Position numbers and translations under genes: made by a program
The notes under the pieces: generated by a model
Databases searched by the model: none
What the model saw: only the letters and a program-made list of their open reading frames with translations
What the model was told of the DNA's origin: nothing
Assembly (NCBI GenBank): GCA_900471525.1
Contig: UCEZ01000004.1
Location: 62,001 to 126,000 of the forward strand
Source: Hyphomicrobiales bacterium
GTDB lineage: Bacteria > Pseudomonadota > Alphaproteobacteria > Rhizobiales > Rhizobiaceae
Direction of reading: 5' to 3'
Length of the DNA: 64,000 nt
Shown here: in pieces, positions 25,807 through 34,065 of the stretch
Layout of the letters: the number at the start of each line of letters is the position of its first letter
Numbering within the stretch: position 1 is the first letter of the stretch

Positions 25807-27633
25807 ATGAGCACAAATCCGACCCGCACCCCCCTGTCGCATATCCGCAATTTCTCGATCGTGGCCCATATCGACCACGGCAAATCGACCTTGGCCGATC
25901 GCCTGATCCAGACCACCGGCGGCTTGGCCGCGCGCGAGATGTCCGAGCAGGTTCTCGACAACATGGATATCGAGAAGGAGCGCGGCATCACCATCAAGGC
26001 GCAGACCGTGCGCCTGCACTACGTCGCCAACAATGGCGAGACCTATGTCTTGAACCTGATCGACACCCCCGGCCATGTCGACTTCGCCTATGAAGTCTCG
26101 CGTTCGCTGTCGGCCTGCGAGGGCTCGCTGCTGGTCGTGGACGCGTCTCAGGGCGTCGAAGCCCAGACGCTCGCCAACGTCTATCAGGCGATCGACAACA
26201 ATCACGAGATCGTCACCGTTCTCAACAAGATCGACCTGCCGGCCGCAGAGCCCGACCGCATCCGCGAGCAGATCGAGGAAGTCATCGGCATTGATGCCTC
26301 GCAGGCTGTGCTGATCTCGGCCAAGACCGGCCTCGGCATTCCCGACGTGCTTGAAGCGATCGTCCACCAGCTGCCGGCGCCGAAGAGCGAGGGCGGCGAA
26401 GACGCACCGTTGAAGGCGCTGCTGGTCGACAGCTGGTACGACACCTACCTCGGCGTCATCGTTCTCGTGCGCATTCTCGACGGCACTCTGAAAAAGGGTC
26501 AGACGATCCGCATGATGGGCACGGATGCCAAGTACCAGGTGGAGCGCGTCGGCGTCATTACGCCGAAGATGCTGACCGTCGATGCGCTCGGCCCGGGCGA
26601 GATCGGCTTCATCACCGCCTCGATCAAGGAAGTGGCTGACACCCGCGTCGGCGACACCATCACCGAGGACAAGCGTCCGACCGCCCATATGCTGCCGGGC
26701 TTCAAGCCGGCGCAGCCGGTGGTGTTCTGTGGCCTGTTCCCGGTCGATGCCGCCGATTTCGAGGACCTGCGCGCCGCTATGGGCAAGCTGCGCCTCAACG
26801 ATGCGTCGTTCTCGTTTGAAATGGAATCGTCAGCGGCGCTCGGCTTCGGCTTCCGCTGCGGCTTCCTCGGTCTGCTTCATCTTGAAATCGTCCAGGAACG
26901 CCTTGAGCGCGAGTTCGATCTCGACCTGATCGCGACCGCCCCGTCCGTTGTCTACAAGCTGTTCATGACCGACGGTACCGAGCGCGAGCTGCACAATCCG
27001 GCCGACATGCCCGATGTCGTCAAGATTTCCGAAATCCACGAGCCGTGGATCCGCGCCACCATCCTGACGCCCGACGATTATCTCGGCGGCATCCTCAAGC
27101 TCTGCCAGGACCGGCGCGGCATCCAGGTGGAACTGACCTATGTCGGCTCCCGCGCGATGCTCACCTACGACCTGCCGCTCAACGAAGTCGTGTTCGATTT
27201 CTACGACCGCCTGAAGTCGATCTCCAAGGGCTACGCTTCCTTCGACTATAGCATCACGGCGCATCAGGAAGGCCATCTGGTCAAGATGTCGATCCTCGTC
27301 AACGGCGAGCCGGTCGATGCCCTGTCGATGATGGTCCACCGCATGGCGGCGGAAAAGCGCGGCCGCGACATGTGTGAGAAGCTCAAGGAGCTGATCCCGA
27401 AGCACATGTTCAAGATCCCGATCCAGGCCGCCATCGGCGGCAACGTGATTGCCCGCGAAACCATCTCGGCGCTGCGCAAGGACGTCACCGCCAAGTGCTA
27501 CGGCGGCGACGCCACGCGCAAACGCAAGCTGCTCGACAAGCAGAAGGCCGGCAAGAAACGCATGCGCCAGTTCGGCAAGGTCGAAATCCCGCAGGAAGCG
27601 TTTATTGCTGCGCTGAAGATGGGCGACGAGTGA
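25807..27633 (+). CDS. lepA: Elongation factor 4 (back-translocating GTPase)
   Basis: LepA/EF4 is a ribosome-binding GTPase related to EF-G that acts in translation and 30S biogenesis. The 608 residues cover the whole protein. G-motifs are visible: AHIDHGKST (G1), RGITIKAQT (switch), DTPGH (G3), NKIDLP (G4) and SAKTG (G5). The LepA-specific C-terminal domain ends with [22 protein letters not shown]. The ATG at 25807 gives the canonical N-terminus; a few extra in-frame residues upstream lack a ribosome site. A perfect terminator follows. Confidence 0.98.
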   Translation: MSTNPTRTPLSHIRNFSIVAHIDHGKSTLADRLIQTTGGLAAREMSEQVLDNMDIEKERGITIKAQTVRLHYVANNGETYVLNLIDTPGHVDFAYEVSRSLSACEGSLLVVDASQGVEAQTLANVYQAIDNNHEIVTVLNKIDLPAAEPDRIREQIEEVIGIDASQAVLISAKTGLGIPDVLEAIVHQLPAPKSEGGEDAPLKALLVDSWYDTYLGVIVLVRILDGTLKKGQTIRMMGTDAKYQVERVGVITPKMLTVDALGPGEIGFITASIKEVADTRVGDTITEDKRPTAHMLPGFKPAQPVVFCGLFPVDAADFEDLRAAMGKLRLNDASFSFEMESSAALGFGFRCGFLGLLHLEIVQERLEREFDLDLIATAPSVVYKLFMTDGTERELHNPADMPDVVKISEIHEPWIRATILTPDDYLGGILKLCQDRRGIQVELTYVGSRAMLTYDLPLNEVVFDFYDRLKSISKGYASFDYSITAHQEGHLVKMSILVNGEPVDALSMMVHRMAAEKRGRDMCEKLKELIPKHMFKIPIQAAIGGNVIARETISALRKDVTAKCYGGDATRKRKLLDKQKAGKKRMRQFGKVEIPQEAFIAALKMGDE

Positions 27634-27659
27634 TTTAGAATAAAATGTTGCTGCGTTTG

Positions 27660-27686
27660 AGAGGGCCAATTGGCCCTCTTTTTTTA
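27660..27686 (+). terminator. Rho-independent terminator of lepA
   Basis: The perfect 20-base palindrome AGAGGGCCAATTGGCCCTCT is followed by a run of T residues, 26 bp after the lepA stop. Confidence 0.93.
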
Positions 27687-27732
27687 TGCTCGACGGAACA
27701 ATAAGGGATCAAATGGTTAAGAAAATTGGTTA

Positions 27733-27751
27733 CCGAATCTTGACGATTCGG
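27733..27751. repeat. Short inverted repeat upstream of 27.8-kb gene
   Basis: CCGAATC and GATTCGG are perfect 7-bp arms around TTGAC. They lie 51 bp before the next start codon and may be an operator or promoter element. Confidence 0.45.
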
Positions 27752-27801
27752 ATTCCCAGCCTTATGGTGTGGTTAGAATCACTGATCTAGCAGCAATTTA
27801 G

Positions 27802-28140
27802 ATGGTTAATAAAATGAGAACGAAGGAGGCGGACCTGGTAGACCCGGCGCTGGCCCTGATCGCGAAATACGGGGATGAGGAGTTGGGCTTGGAGATCTCG
27901 GTTTTGGCGAGAAAATTACGCGAGGTAATAGCTCCAACGGCAGTTGATCTACTTCCGCTGAAGGGCCGAAAAGACGATCGGCTAAGTCAAGTTATCCGTA
28001 ATTTGGTCAGTCATCGGACCCTTGAGAAGAAAGGTTTAGCGACATACAGAGTCGGAGAATCCCTTGTAAGAGGGAGCTATGTCTTAACAGAACTTGGTAG
28101 CGCTTCGGTCAATCAATCTTGGGCTAAAAGGCTCAAGTAA
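27802..28140 (+). CDS. Small winged-helix-like protein, unknown function
   Basis: This 112-residue protein is not recognised with certainty. The stretch from residue 10 to 105 (LVDPALALIAKYG...VIRNLVSHRTLEKKGLATYR...GSYVLTELG) has the helix pattern and final beta-turn of winged-helix domains such as those at the N-terminus of Mrr-like restriction proteins. There is no nuclease motif and no membrane segment. The DNA here is more AT-rich than core genes nearby, starting an apparent accessory stretch. The ribosome site is weak, so the start may be MRTKEAD at 27814. Confidence 0.65.
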   Translation: MVNKMRTKEADLVDPALALIAKYGDEELGLEISVLARKLREVIAPTAVDLLPLKGRKDDRLSQVIRNLVSHRTLEKKGLATYRVGESLVRGSYVLTELGSASVNQSWAKRLK

Positions 28141-28411
28141 ACAGGAGAAGAATATTTGTGAGGCAAATAGGCAGAAGAGCTTTAGCCAATCGCACCAACG
28201 AGCACCGTCGCGGTTGGCAGTAACAAAAGGGCCACAAAACAACTCGGCTGGAACCCGAATTGCAATGTGACCCGTGGTGTCAGCGGACAAGCCCGAATCC
28301 GTTGGACGGATGTACTCGGTGTGCCGATATCTGAACCCATTTGCATGGTTAGAATCGCACGTCTAAGTCTCCGTTTCAAGAGGGCGCCTTAAAACGGAAA
28401 GGATCGTTCGC
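28141..28411. other. 271-bp gap, no gene seen
   Basis: No credible frame is present. The element TGGTTAGAATC (28346-28356) repeats the sequence at 27770-27780 upstream of the previous gene. Confidence 0.4.
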
Positions 28412-28609
28412 ATGAACGACAATGAGCAGCCGAGCTATAAACTCACTTTTGAAGATGCTGTCGAAATCTGGCTCCGGCACTGGAACGGCGAGTTCCAGAA
28501 CCGGATTGCATCCAGCTTCGACGTCAATCCCGGTCGCGTGAATGAAGTTCTGAAAGAACGGAAACACGTCGGAAGTCGGGAAGAAGCACTCAACAAGCGA
28601 GCCGCTTAG
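28412..28609 (+). CDS. Small HTH-like protein, unknown function
   Basis: This 65-residue protein (FEDAVEIWLRHWNGEFQNRIASSFDVNPGRVNEVL...) has a helix-turn-helix-like pattern: a helix containing IW/W residues, then QNRIASSFDVNPGRVNEVLK resembling helices 2 and 3. A GAAAGGAT ribosome site precedes the ATG. It may be a small DNA-binding protein; the target is unknown. It sits in the AT-richer accessory cluster. Confidence 0.65.
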   Translation: MNDNEQPSYKLTFEDAVEIWLRHWNGEFQNRIASSFDVNPGRVNEVLKERKHVGSREEALNKRAA

Positions 28610-28667
28610 CGCAAGTGGACCAGCGTCGACGAGGCGCTGGTCTTCCTCAACTCAGGTAGGAAGTGAA

Positions 28668-28892
28668 ATGACCAAACGTAATCAGCATGTGGTCCCACAT
28701 GACAATGGGTGGGCCGTGAAAGGTGCAGGTGCGGGACGTGCGACAAAAGTCGTTCCGACGCAGGGTGAGGCAATCGGCATTGCCCGCGGCATCGCCCGCA
28801 ATCAGCAAAGTGAGTTGCTCATCCACGGTGAAGACGGACGCATCCGCGCCCGTGACTCCTACGGCAACGATCCCTTCCCTCCGAAGGGCTGA
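28668..28892 (+). CDS. DUF2188 domain protein
   Basis: This 74-residue protein is a clear DUF2188 member: it starts near HVVPHDNGWAVKG, has the TQGEAIGIARGIARNQQSELLIHGEDGRIR core and ends DSYGNDPFPPKG. The family is widespread and of unknown role, often next to stress or phage-like genes. It has no signal peptide. Confidence 0.9.
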   Translation: MTKRNQHVVPHDNGWAVKGAGAGRATKVVPTQGEAIGIARGIARNQQSELLIHGEDGRIRARDSYGNDPFPPKG

Positions 28893-28939
28893 CAAGTCTG
28901 CATCACCCTTCATGATGGGCGATGAGTAGGTCTTCTCAT

Positions 28940-28978
28940 CCAAGATTCATGCGCATAGAATAGGCGCATGAATCTTGG
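28940..28978. repeat. Perfect 15-bp inverted repeat before ccdA
   Basis: CCAAGATTCATGCGC and GCGCATGAATCTTGG are perfect arms with a 9-base centre. The right arm ends at the GGAG ribosome site of the ccdA-like gene, so the structure can be a protein operator or an RNA hairpin that hides the start. See findings. Confidence 0.8.
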
Positions 28979-28986
28979 AGATTGAC

Positions 28987-29217
28987 ATGTCTCAGCCTTC
29001 CCGCAAACTCGTCAATCTTTCGCTGGATAGCGCCCTTGTTTCACAAGCGCTCGATCTCAAGATCAATCTTTTGCGCGCAGCGGAGGATGGCATCGAACGC
29101 GCTGTCAAGGCTGAGCGAGAACGTCTATGGCGGCTGGAGAATGCGGAAGGGATCGCCGCATCCAACAAATATGTTGAGGAGCATGGCCTGCCGTTGGCGA
29201 AATATCGCCAATTTTGA
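28987..29217 (+). CDS. CcdA-family antitoxin, orphan
   Basis: This 76-residue protein matches CcdA antitoxins: a ribbon-helix-helix N-terminus (KLVNLSLDSALVSQALDLKINL) and a C-terminal toxin-binding tail with ERLWRLENAEGIAASNKYVEEHGLPL. A GGAG site precedes the ATG at 28987; four extra residues upstream lie in the palindrome. A ccdB gene normally overlaps the ccdA stop. None is found in the next 118 bp, so this is an orphan or the toxin has been lost. Confidence 0.88.
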   Translation: MSQPSRKLVNLSLDSALVSQALDLKINLLRAAEDGIERAVKAERERLWRLENAEGIAASNKYVEEHGLPLAKYRQF

Positions 29218-29335
29218 TGGCAAGTTGTCTTCCACATGCTCCCTTACTCGCCTTGAAGTCGTGCTATCTCTCCGCTAAACCTTGGTGTGCGCAAGGCCGG
29301 AGGAGGCCCCGCTGGAGCCATGAAGGATATCTGAA

Positions 29336-29710
29336 ATGCACAAGTTCAAGATTCTGAAAGCCGCAAACGATCAGTTCCGTATCCAGTTTCTGTATAATTC
29401 CGAGATAATGGTCTGGTCGGAGAACTATGCCTCCAAGGCGAGCGCCAAGAACTGCATCGAATCGATCAAGAAGAATGCGCCGGGTGCGTCAACGGTCGAT
29501 TTGAGCAAGGAGGAGACCGGCTCGGGCTATCGTTTCGAGATCGTCGAAAGCAAGAATGGCGAGCATTTCGTGCGCTTCAAGGCGTCAAACGGCGAGACCA
29601 TGGTGCGCTCGGAGACCTATGCTTCGAAGGCCAGCGCCAAGAATTGCATCGAATCCGTGAAGAAGAACGGTCCGGACGCTCCAGTCGAGGACGAAACCGT
29701 CAGCGCTTGA
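29336..29710 (+). CDS. Duplicated DUF1508 (YegP-like) protein
   Basis: This 124-residue protein has two DUF1508 units (residues about 1-55 and 62-118). Each holds a beta-hairpin and the motif YASKASAKNCIESIKKN/VKKN. The two units are nearly identical in that motif, showing internal duplication. The family is of unknown function. It seems well translated from an ATG following the orphan ccdA. Confidence 0.88.
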   Translation: MHKFKILKAANDQFRIQFLYNSEIMVWSENYASKASAKNCIESIKKNAPGASTVDLSKEETGSGYRFEIVESKNGEHFVRFKASNGETMVRSETYASKASAKNCIESVKKNGPDAPVEDETVSA

Positions 29711-30004
29711 GAGCGTCATTTTCGACGCTTCGCCGTCGCTGCGCGCGAATCCGGGATTCCCTCCAAAGCACCACGCCCGGGTGCAAGGAACCTTCGGAAA
29801 GCTTGGATCAAGTGGGCCTGGTCGACTCCTCGAATCCGGGTATAGCCTGTTCGCCGTCGATCAGGCTGGTTCGCTCTCGTATGCGCTGGCCGGCCCTCGT
29901 AATCTTCGTCGGTCGGAATGTCTCTTCGCAGCGCTCTGCACGGCGCCTGCGCAGAGAACTTCTCGCCCACGAATCTTGGTGAACGGCGAGGCCGCCGGTC
30001 AATG
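29711..30004. other. 294-bp intergenic stretch, nothing recognised
   Basis: Frames are open on both strands because of high GC, but they show no family features. It lies between the DUF1508 gene and the end of the HxlR gene. Confidence 0.4.
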
Positions 30005-30355
30005 TCAGCGGCCTCTCGCGCCATGGATAACGCCCCAGTTCCCCATCGCGTCGAGCACCGGCGCCAGCGACAGGCCATAGTCGGTAAAGCGATATTCGAC
30101 ATAGACGACTTCGCCGATCTTTGAGGGCGTGCGGGAGATGAGGTTGTCGCGTTCCAGCGCGCGCAGGTTTTCGTGTAGCACCTTTTCCGAGACGCCGACG
30201 ACGCGGCGCAGGTCGCCGAAATTGGCTGGGCCTTCGCGCAGCCGCCAGAGAATGCGCGGCTTCCATTTGCCGCCCATCGCCTTGATGGTCGCCAGCACCG
30301 GGCAGTCGTGCATCTTGTCAAAAGTCATCAATGCCTCATCGGGACTGGCTGTCAT
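30005..30355 (-). CDS. HxlR-family transcriptional regulator
   Basis: This 116-residue winged-helix regulator has the HxlR/YodB pattern: DCPVLATIKAMGGKWKPRILWRLREGPANFGDLRRV, then the recognition segment SEKVLHENLRALERDNLI, and a C-terminal dimer helix. Cys18 (in DCPV) is the position of the redox-sensing Cys in several HxlR proteins such as HypR and YodB. It is divergent from a monooxygenase-like gene, and the TTACCT-AGGTAA palindrome lies between them. Confidence 0.93.
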   Translation of the reverse strand: MTASPDEALMTFDKMHDCPVLATIKAMGGKWKPRILWRLREGPANFGDLRRVVGVSEKVLHENLRALERDNLISRTPSKIGEVVYVEYRFTDYGLSLAPVLDAMGNWGVIHGARGR

Positions 30356-30359
30356 CTCA

Positions 30360-30373
30360 TTACCTCAAGGTAA
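30360..30373. promoter_or_regulatory. Probable HxlR operator
   Basis: TTACCT-CA-AGGTAA is a perfect 6-bp inverted repeat with a 2-base gap, 5 bp before the hxlR start and 61 bp before the divergent gene. HxlR proteins bind short palindromes of similar size. Confidence 0.55.
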
Positions 30374-30433
30374 GTCCTTGTCGGAATTGAATTTCCCCGG
30401 CAAGACTGCCGCGCAACCTTGGAGGAGACCTGC

Positions 30434-30739
30434 ATGATCGTCGAATATATCCGCTATGAAATGAAAACCCATTCCGCTGAGACGCTCATCGCAGCCTACG
30501 GGCAAGCGGCCGAACATTTTCGCGCGGCGCCGGAATGCCTGGCCTTCGATCTCGCCCATTGCGTCGAGGAGCCGAACAGCCTGATCCTGCGTATCCACTG
30601 GACCTCGACCGAAGCCCATATGCAAGGCTTTCGCAAAGGTCCGAATTTTCCTGCGTTTCTTGCGGCGATCCGGCCGTTTGTCGGCGAAATTGCCGAGATG
30701 AGGCACTACGAAGAGACGGATGTCCGCTGGCAGCGATAG
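30434..30739 (+). CDS. Antibiotic-biosynthesis-monooxygenase-like (ABM) protein
   Basis: This 101-residue protein has the dimeric alpha+beta ABM fold, as in YgiN-type quinol monooxygenases: MIVEYIRYEMK, then the helix, then FDLAHCVEEPNSLILRIHW and a C-terminal AEMRHYEE strand. GGAGGAG lies 7 bases before the ATG at 30434. Divergent position next to an HxlR regulator suggests a quinone or electrophile response. Activity is not proven. Confidence 0.85.
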   Translation: MIVEYIRYEMKTHSAETLIAAYGQAAEHFRAAPECLAFDLAHCVEEPNSLILRIHWTSTEAHMQGFRKGPNFPAFLAAIRPFVGEIAEMRHYEETDVRWQR

Positions 30740-30744
30740 TCCGG

Positions 30745-30778
30745 CTCCGCGTCATCCTCGCCTGAGGATGACGCGGAG
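30745..30778. terminator. Palindromic element between convergent genes
   Basis: CTCCGCGTCATCCTC and GAGGATGACGCGGAG are perfect 15-bp arms with a 4-base loop. No long T-run follows. It lies between two convergent stops, and its CATCCTC/GAGGATG core resembles rhizobial dispersed palindromes. Confidence 0.6.
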
Positions 30779-30790
30779 GGAATGCCTCTA

Positions 30791-31243
30791 CTAGGCCCGC
30801 TCCGCAAAGGCCTGCAACAGCCCCTCATAGTCTTCCATCGGCGGAAATGTCTCGTAGCTGTGGGCAGCGCCGGTCTCGGCGAAGGAGAGTTTCTCGCTGG
30901 TGAAAGTTTCGACGAAAGGGGAATACCAGCCGGTATCGTCGAGCATCGTCGGCCGCAGGTTGACGAACCAGTCCATGCCTTCCGGTCGGGTAAACATCCA
31001 GGTCTTGCAGTGCGGGCAGAAATAATGCCGGGTGGCGCCATGGAGGCCGCCGATCACCGGTTCGCCCTCGATCACCTCGAAAGCCTCAGCGGGAATGGCA
31101 GCACTCAGCGAAAAGGCGCTGGACGACATTTTCTGGCAGCCGGTGCAATGGCAGGCCATGGTCAGGATCGGCGGGGCGCTGATCTTCAGCCGCACCTGGC
31201 CGCACCGGCAGCCGCCTTCCAGGGGTAGATTCAATTTGCTCAT
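30791..31243 (-). CDS. GFA-family zinc-binding protein
   Basis: This 150-residue GFA/CENP-V fold protein shows the zinc ligands GGCRCG, CHCTGC and YFCPHC. The ATG at 31243 (MSKLNLPLEGG) has a GGGAGGAG site upstream; an open frame further upstream lacks one. It is a different subgroup from the copy in the pheS-pheT operon. The substrate is unknown. Confidence 0.92.
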   Translation of the reverse strand: MSKLNLPLEGGCRCGQVRLKISAPPILTMACHCTGCQKMSSSAFSLSAAIPAEAFEVIEGEPVIGGLHGATRHYFCPHCKTWMFTRPEGMDWFVNLRPTMLDDTGWYSPFVETFTSEKLSFAETGAAHSYETFPPMEDYEGLLQAFAERA

Positions 31244-31357
31244 GATTCGCTCCTCCCATGTTTCGGACGAAACTAGCGGAGGAGCGCTCAATGTCCACCG
31301 TCATGCAAGAGGCAAAGCGGTATATCGGTTTGTCCAGAATCTTATTTGTTAGCCGGC

Positions 31358-32104
31358 TCAGTCTGAGTCGCAGGGCCATCCGGCGGGTCTGGTCAGGCCG
31401 TCCGGCAGCTTTGTCTTGTCGTCGCCACAGGCAAGCTCGATCTGGGCCTGTTCAAGGCCTTGTGCGGCGGACAGATCCAGTCCTTCGATATGGGTCAGGA
31501 ACATGAAGGCCTGATCGAAGGCGAGCGGACCTTCGAAAGTCGCGCCGCTGAGGTTGGCGCGGGAAAGGTTGGCCAGCGAAAAGCGCGTGCCCGTCAGCAC
31601 CGCGCCCTTGAACGTGACGCGCCCGACCTCCGCCTTCTCGAAATTGGCTCCGGTCAGGTCGGCACCACTGAAATCGGCGCGCTGCAGTTCGGCTCCGGCA
31701 AAGGAGGCGCCGTTGGCGGCAATATTGGCAAAACTTGACCGATAGGCTTCGACGCGGGCGAAATTGGCCTTTTCAGCCTTGGCGCCGGCAAGCCAGGCGC
31801 GCACCAGATTGGCCTTTTCCAGGTTAGCCGAGGTCAGGTTGGAGCCGCTGAGATCGGTCAGCGAAAAATCGGTGCCGGACAGGTTGGCGCCTTCCAGTTC
31901 GCTCGACGGCAGCATCAGGTTCTTCTTGGTGCATTCGCTCCAGTCCAGCCCCGGTTCCGGCGTGCCGCTGCAATAGGCGGCCATTGCCGGCGAGGAAGTG
32001 GCGGCGCAAGCGGCCAACAGCAGGCCGAAGGCCAGCGCCCGGTGTTTTTCAGCGCCACTCGCCGTCGGCGTTTGGTACGCGTGCTTGGTGGAAAATATCT
32101 TCAT
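31358..32104 (-). CDS. Secreted pentapeptide-repeat protein
   Basis: This 248-residue protein has a signal peptide (LAFGLLLAACAATSSPAMA, about residues 24-43) and then about twenty A(D/N)LxG-type pentapeptide repeats (ANLSGTDFSLTDLSGSNLTSANLEKAN...), which fold into a right-handed beta helix. Two Cys flank the repeat start, two more lie near the C-terminus. The signal peptide sequence contains AAC but no clear lipobox at the right place. The role is unknown. Confidence 0.9.
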   Translation of the reverse strand: MKIFSTKHAYQTPTASGAEKHRALAFGLLLAACAATSSPAMAAYCSGTPEPGLDWSECTKKNLMLPSSELEGANLSGTDFSLTDLSGSNLTSANLEKANLVRAWLAGAKAEKANFARVEAYRSSFANIAANGASFAGAELQRADFSGADLTGANFEKAEVGRVTFKGAVLTGTRFSLANLSRANLSGATFEGPLAFDQAFMFLTHIEGLDLSAAQGLEQAQIELACGDDKTKLPDGLTRPAGWPCDSD

Positions 32105-32233
32105 GCGCCTGCTCCGCTCCTCCGCCTGCCTCAGCCGGGCAAACTCTTCTTGCGCTTTTTCATACCGTGTATCCGCCTATCAGTAGATAGGACCGCCGGT
32201 CGTCCTCGCCAATGGAAGAAACACGTTTATGTG

Positions 32234-32986
32234 TCAGGCGGTTGCGCCGGCCAATTCGCGGGCGCCGCTGTCAATGGTCTCGTCCCTCTGGATCGTGGCG
32301 ACCCAGGCGCGGGCCAGCGCCAGCCCCGTTGCATCCGCCTGTTCGGCGTGCCGCGCCGCATGTGCCGGATAACGCTCCAGCCAATGCGGGTCGAGGCCCA
32401 TGATCTGGTCTTCAAAAATGCGGTTCCAGTCTTCCACCACGCGCGTGCCGGCCTCGAAGTGAAACTGCATGCCATAGGCGGCGCGGCCGATCCGGTAGGC
32501 CTGGTTGGCGACCGCCGGATTGGTGGCGAGGTGAACGGCACCTTCCGGCAGCGTGAAACTGTCGGAATGCCATTCGAAGCTTGTGAATGCCGCGCCGGCA
32601 GCACTCAGCACCGGATCGCGCCTGCCTTCACCTGTCAGTTCGACGTCATGCCAGCCGAATTCCCGGGTCCGGCCGAGAAGATTGTCGCCGCCGTGGGCGC
32701 GGGCGAGAAGCTGGCTGCCAAGGCAGATGCCGAGCACCGACTTGTCCGCATCGGCAAAGGCTCGCATCAGTCGGGCAAGTTCGGGCAGGTAGGGATGAAT
32801 GTGATCGTCGACGGCACTCTGCTCGCCACCGAGCACTACCAGTGCGTCATGCCCGTGAATGTCACTGGGCAGCGCGTCGCCGGTAAACGGCTGACGCAGG
32901 TCGATCTCGGCGCCTGCTTCCTGAAGCGCCACGCCCACCTGTCCAAGGTCGGAATGGGCCATGTTTTCAACCACCAGAACCCGCAT
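32234..32986 (-). CDS. Class I glutamine amidotransferase-like protein
   Basis: This 250-residue protein has the GATase1 fold: LVVLGGEQSAVDD, the nucleophile GICLGSQLLA (Cys about residue 88), and the His/Glu part GMQFHFE near residue 183. It is a stand-alone GMP-synthase-like amidotransferase of unknown partner. The frame is open far upstream, but the ATG at 32986 has a GGAGAG site and gives the standard N-terminus MRVLVVENM. It is divergent from rbfA. Confidence 0.92.
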   Translation of the reverse strand: MRVLVVENMAHSDLGQVGVALQEAGAEIDLRQPFTGDALPSDIHGHDALVVLGGEQSAVDDHIHPYLPELARLMRAFADADKSVLGICLGSQLLARAHGGDNLLGRTREFGWHDVELTGEGRRDPVLSAAGAAFTSFEWHSDSFTLPEGAVHLATNPAVANQAYRIGRAAYGMQFHFEAGTRVVEDWNRIFEDQIMGLDPHWLERYPAHAARHAEQADATGLALARAWVATIQRDETIDSGARELAGATA

Positions 32987-33187
32987 CGTCTCTCCGCTTG
33001 TTCGATCAGCTTGTTTGCCGTTTCGATCAGATTGACCATGCCGCGAGATCGCTTTCAAGAGGAATTCGAACCCGTTTGATCGCCTGCCTGATCGGCTGAA
33101 TGGCCGACAAGCCTTGACCTTTTGGCCTGAAAGTAGCATTGGACCGCCTTGGTCGCGTTCCTTGAAACGCCAGACAGCGGAAAAGCC

Positions 33188-33607
33188 ATGAGTAAAGTGA
33201 CATCCTCTGCCCCCTCGCAGCGTATGCTGAGGGTCGGCGAACAGGTACGTGCAGGCCTGACACAGGTGCTGCAGCGCGGAGAAGTGCGCGATTCGTTGAT
33301 CGAGACGACGGTGATCTCGATTTCCGAAGTGCGCATGTCGACGGACCTGCGGGTAGCCACCGCCTTCGTGACGCCGCTCGGCGTTGCCGATCATGCTGAT
33401 ATCATCGAGGCGCTGAACCGCCATGCCAAATATATTCGCGGCCGCCTGGGTCCGCATCTGCGGCAGCTGAAATACATGCCGGAAGTCCGCTTCAAGGACG
33501 ATACCAGCTTCGACAACTACAAGAAGATCGATGAGCTTCTGCGGTCTCCTGAAGTCGTGCGCGACCTGAAGGATGAAGACGGGCCGAAAGATAAAAACGA
33601 GGAGTGA
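33188..33607 (+). CDS. rbfA: 30S ribosome-binding factor A
   Basis: RbfA assists 16S rRNA 5' end maturation in 30S assembly. The 139 residues have the KH-like fold with [26 protein letters not shown] at the start and the [28 protein letters not shown] motif at the end. The acidic tail is typical. Its stop overlaps the next gene's start region (GTGATG), showing tight coupling. Confidence 0.96.
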   Translation: MSKVTSSAPSQRMLRVGEQVRAGLTQVLQRGEVRDSLIETTVISISEVRMSTDLRVATAFVTPLGVADHADIIEALNRHAKYIRGRLGPHLRQLKYMPEVRFKDDTSFDNYKKIDELLRSPEVVRDLKDEDGPKDKNEE

Positions 33608-34062
33608 TGGCAAAGCATATCACTCTGGACGAACTCAACGGCTGGACGTTCGAGCAGCGCCAAACATTCTATCGTAGTGGACTGGCGCGTTTCGACAATG
33701 CCGAGGCCGTGCGTCTCGTCGAAATGATGGTCGCCTCCGGCCTGCCGTTTCGGCGGGGCAAGGAAATCGCTCATGGCGACCGCGAGATGAAGGCGCTCGA
33801 AGCCATCGTCTATTCGCCCTATAATGAAAACCTGCTGCTCGAGGCTGCCGCTTCCGGCAAACCGCCACTCGGCGCTATCGAGCCCTTGATGATCGAAGGC
33901 CTCGGCGAGGACTATCGCGCCGATAATGGCGCCACGATCGCTGCCGGATACCTGATCGCGCGCCGCCTCTACGCCCTCGGATTCGAAAAGGGCAACAGCC
34001 AGAAAATGCCGGATGGCAGCGTTGCGAAGACTGCAGCGACGTTTCGCAAAAAAAGAGCCTGA
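33607..34062 (+). CDS. Unknown protein between rbfA and truB
   Basis: I do not recognise this 151-residue protein. The ATG at 33607 overlaps the rbfA stop by one base; a GTG at 33604 is an alternative, with a GAGGAG site close by. It has no TM segment or signal peptide and is mainly helical, with a basic end (TFRKKRA). truB follows after 3 bp. The position between two ribosome/tRNA maturation genes suggests an RNA-related role, but nothing in the sequence proves it. Confidence 0.8.
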   Translation: MAKHITLDELNGWTFEQRQTFYRSGLARFDNAEAVRLVEMMVASGLPFRRGKEIAHGDREMKALEAIVYSPYNENLLLEAAASGKPPLGAIEPLMIEGLGEDYRADNGATIAAGYLIARRLYALGFEKGNSQKMPDGSVAKTAATFRKKRA

Positions 34063-34065
34063 ACA

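Noticed and set aside
24757..26688. 643-residue frame antisense to the RTX gene and lepA
   Set aside because: It crosses two clear genes on the other strand and contains only composition artefacts.
29218..29335. ccdB toxin gene after ccdA
   Set aside because: The short frame starting at the TGATG overlap (MASCLPHAP...) does not resemble CcdB and is too short.
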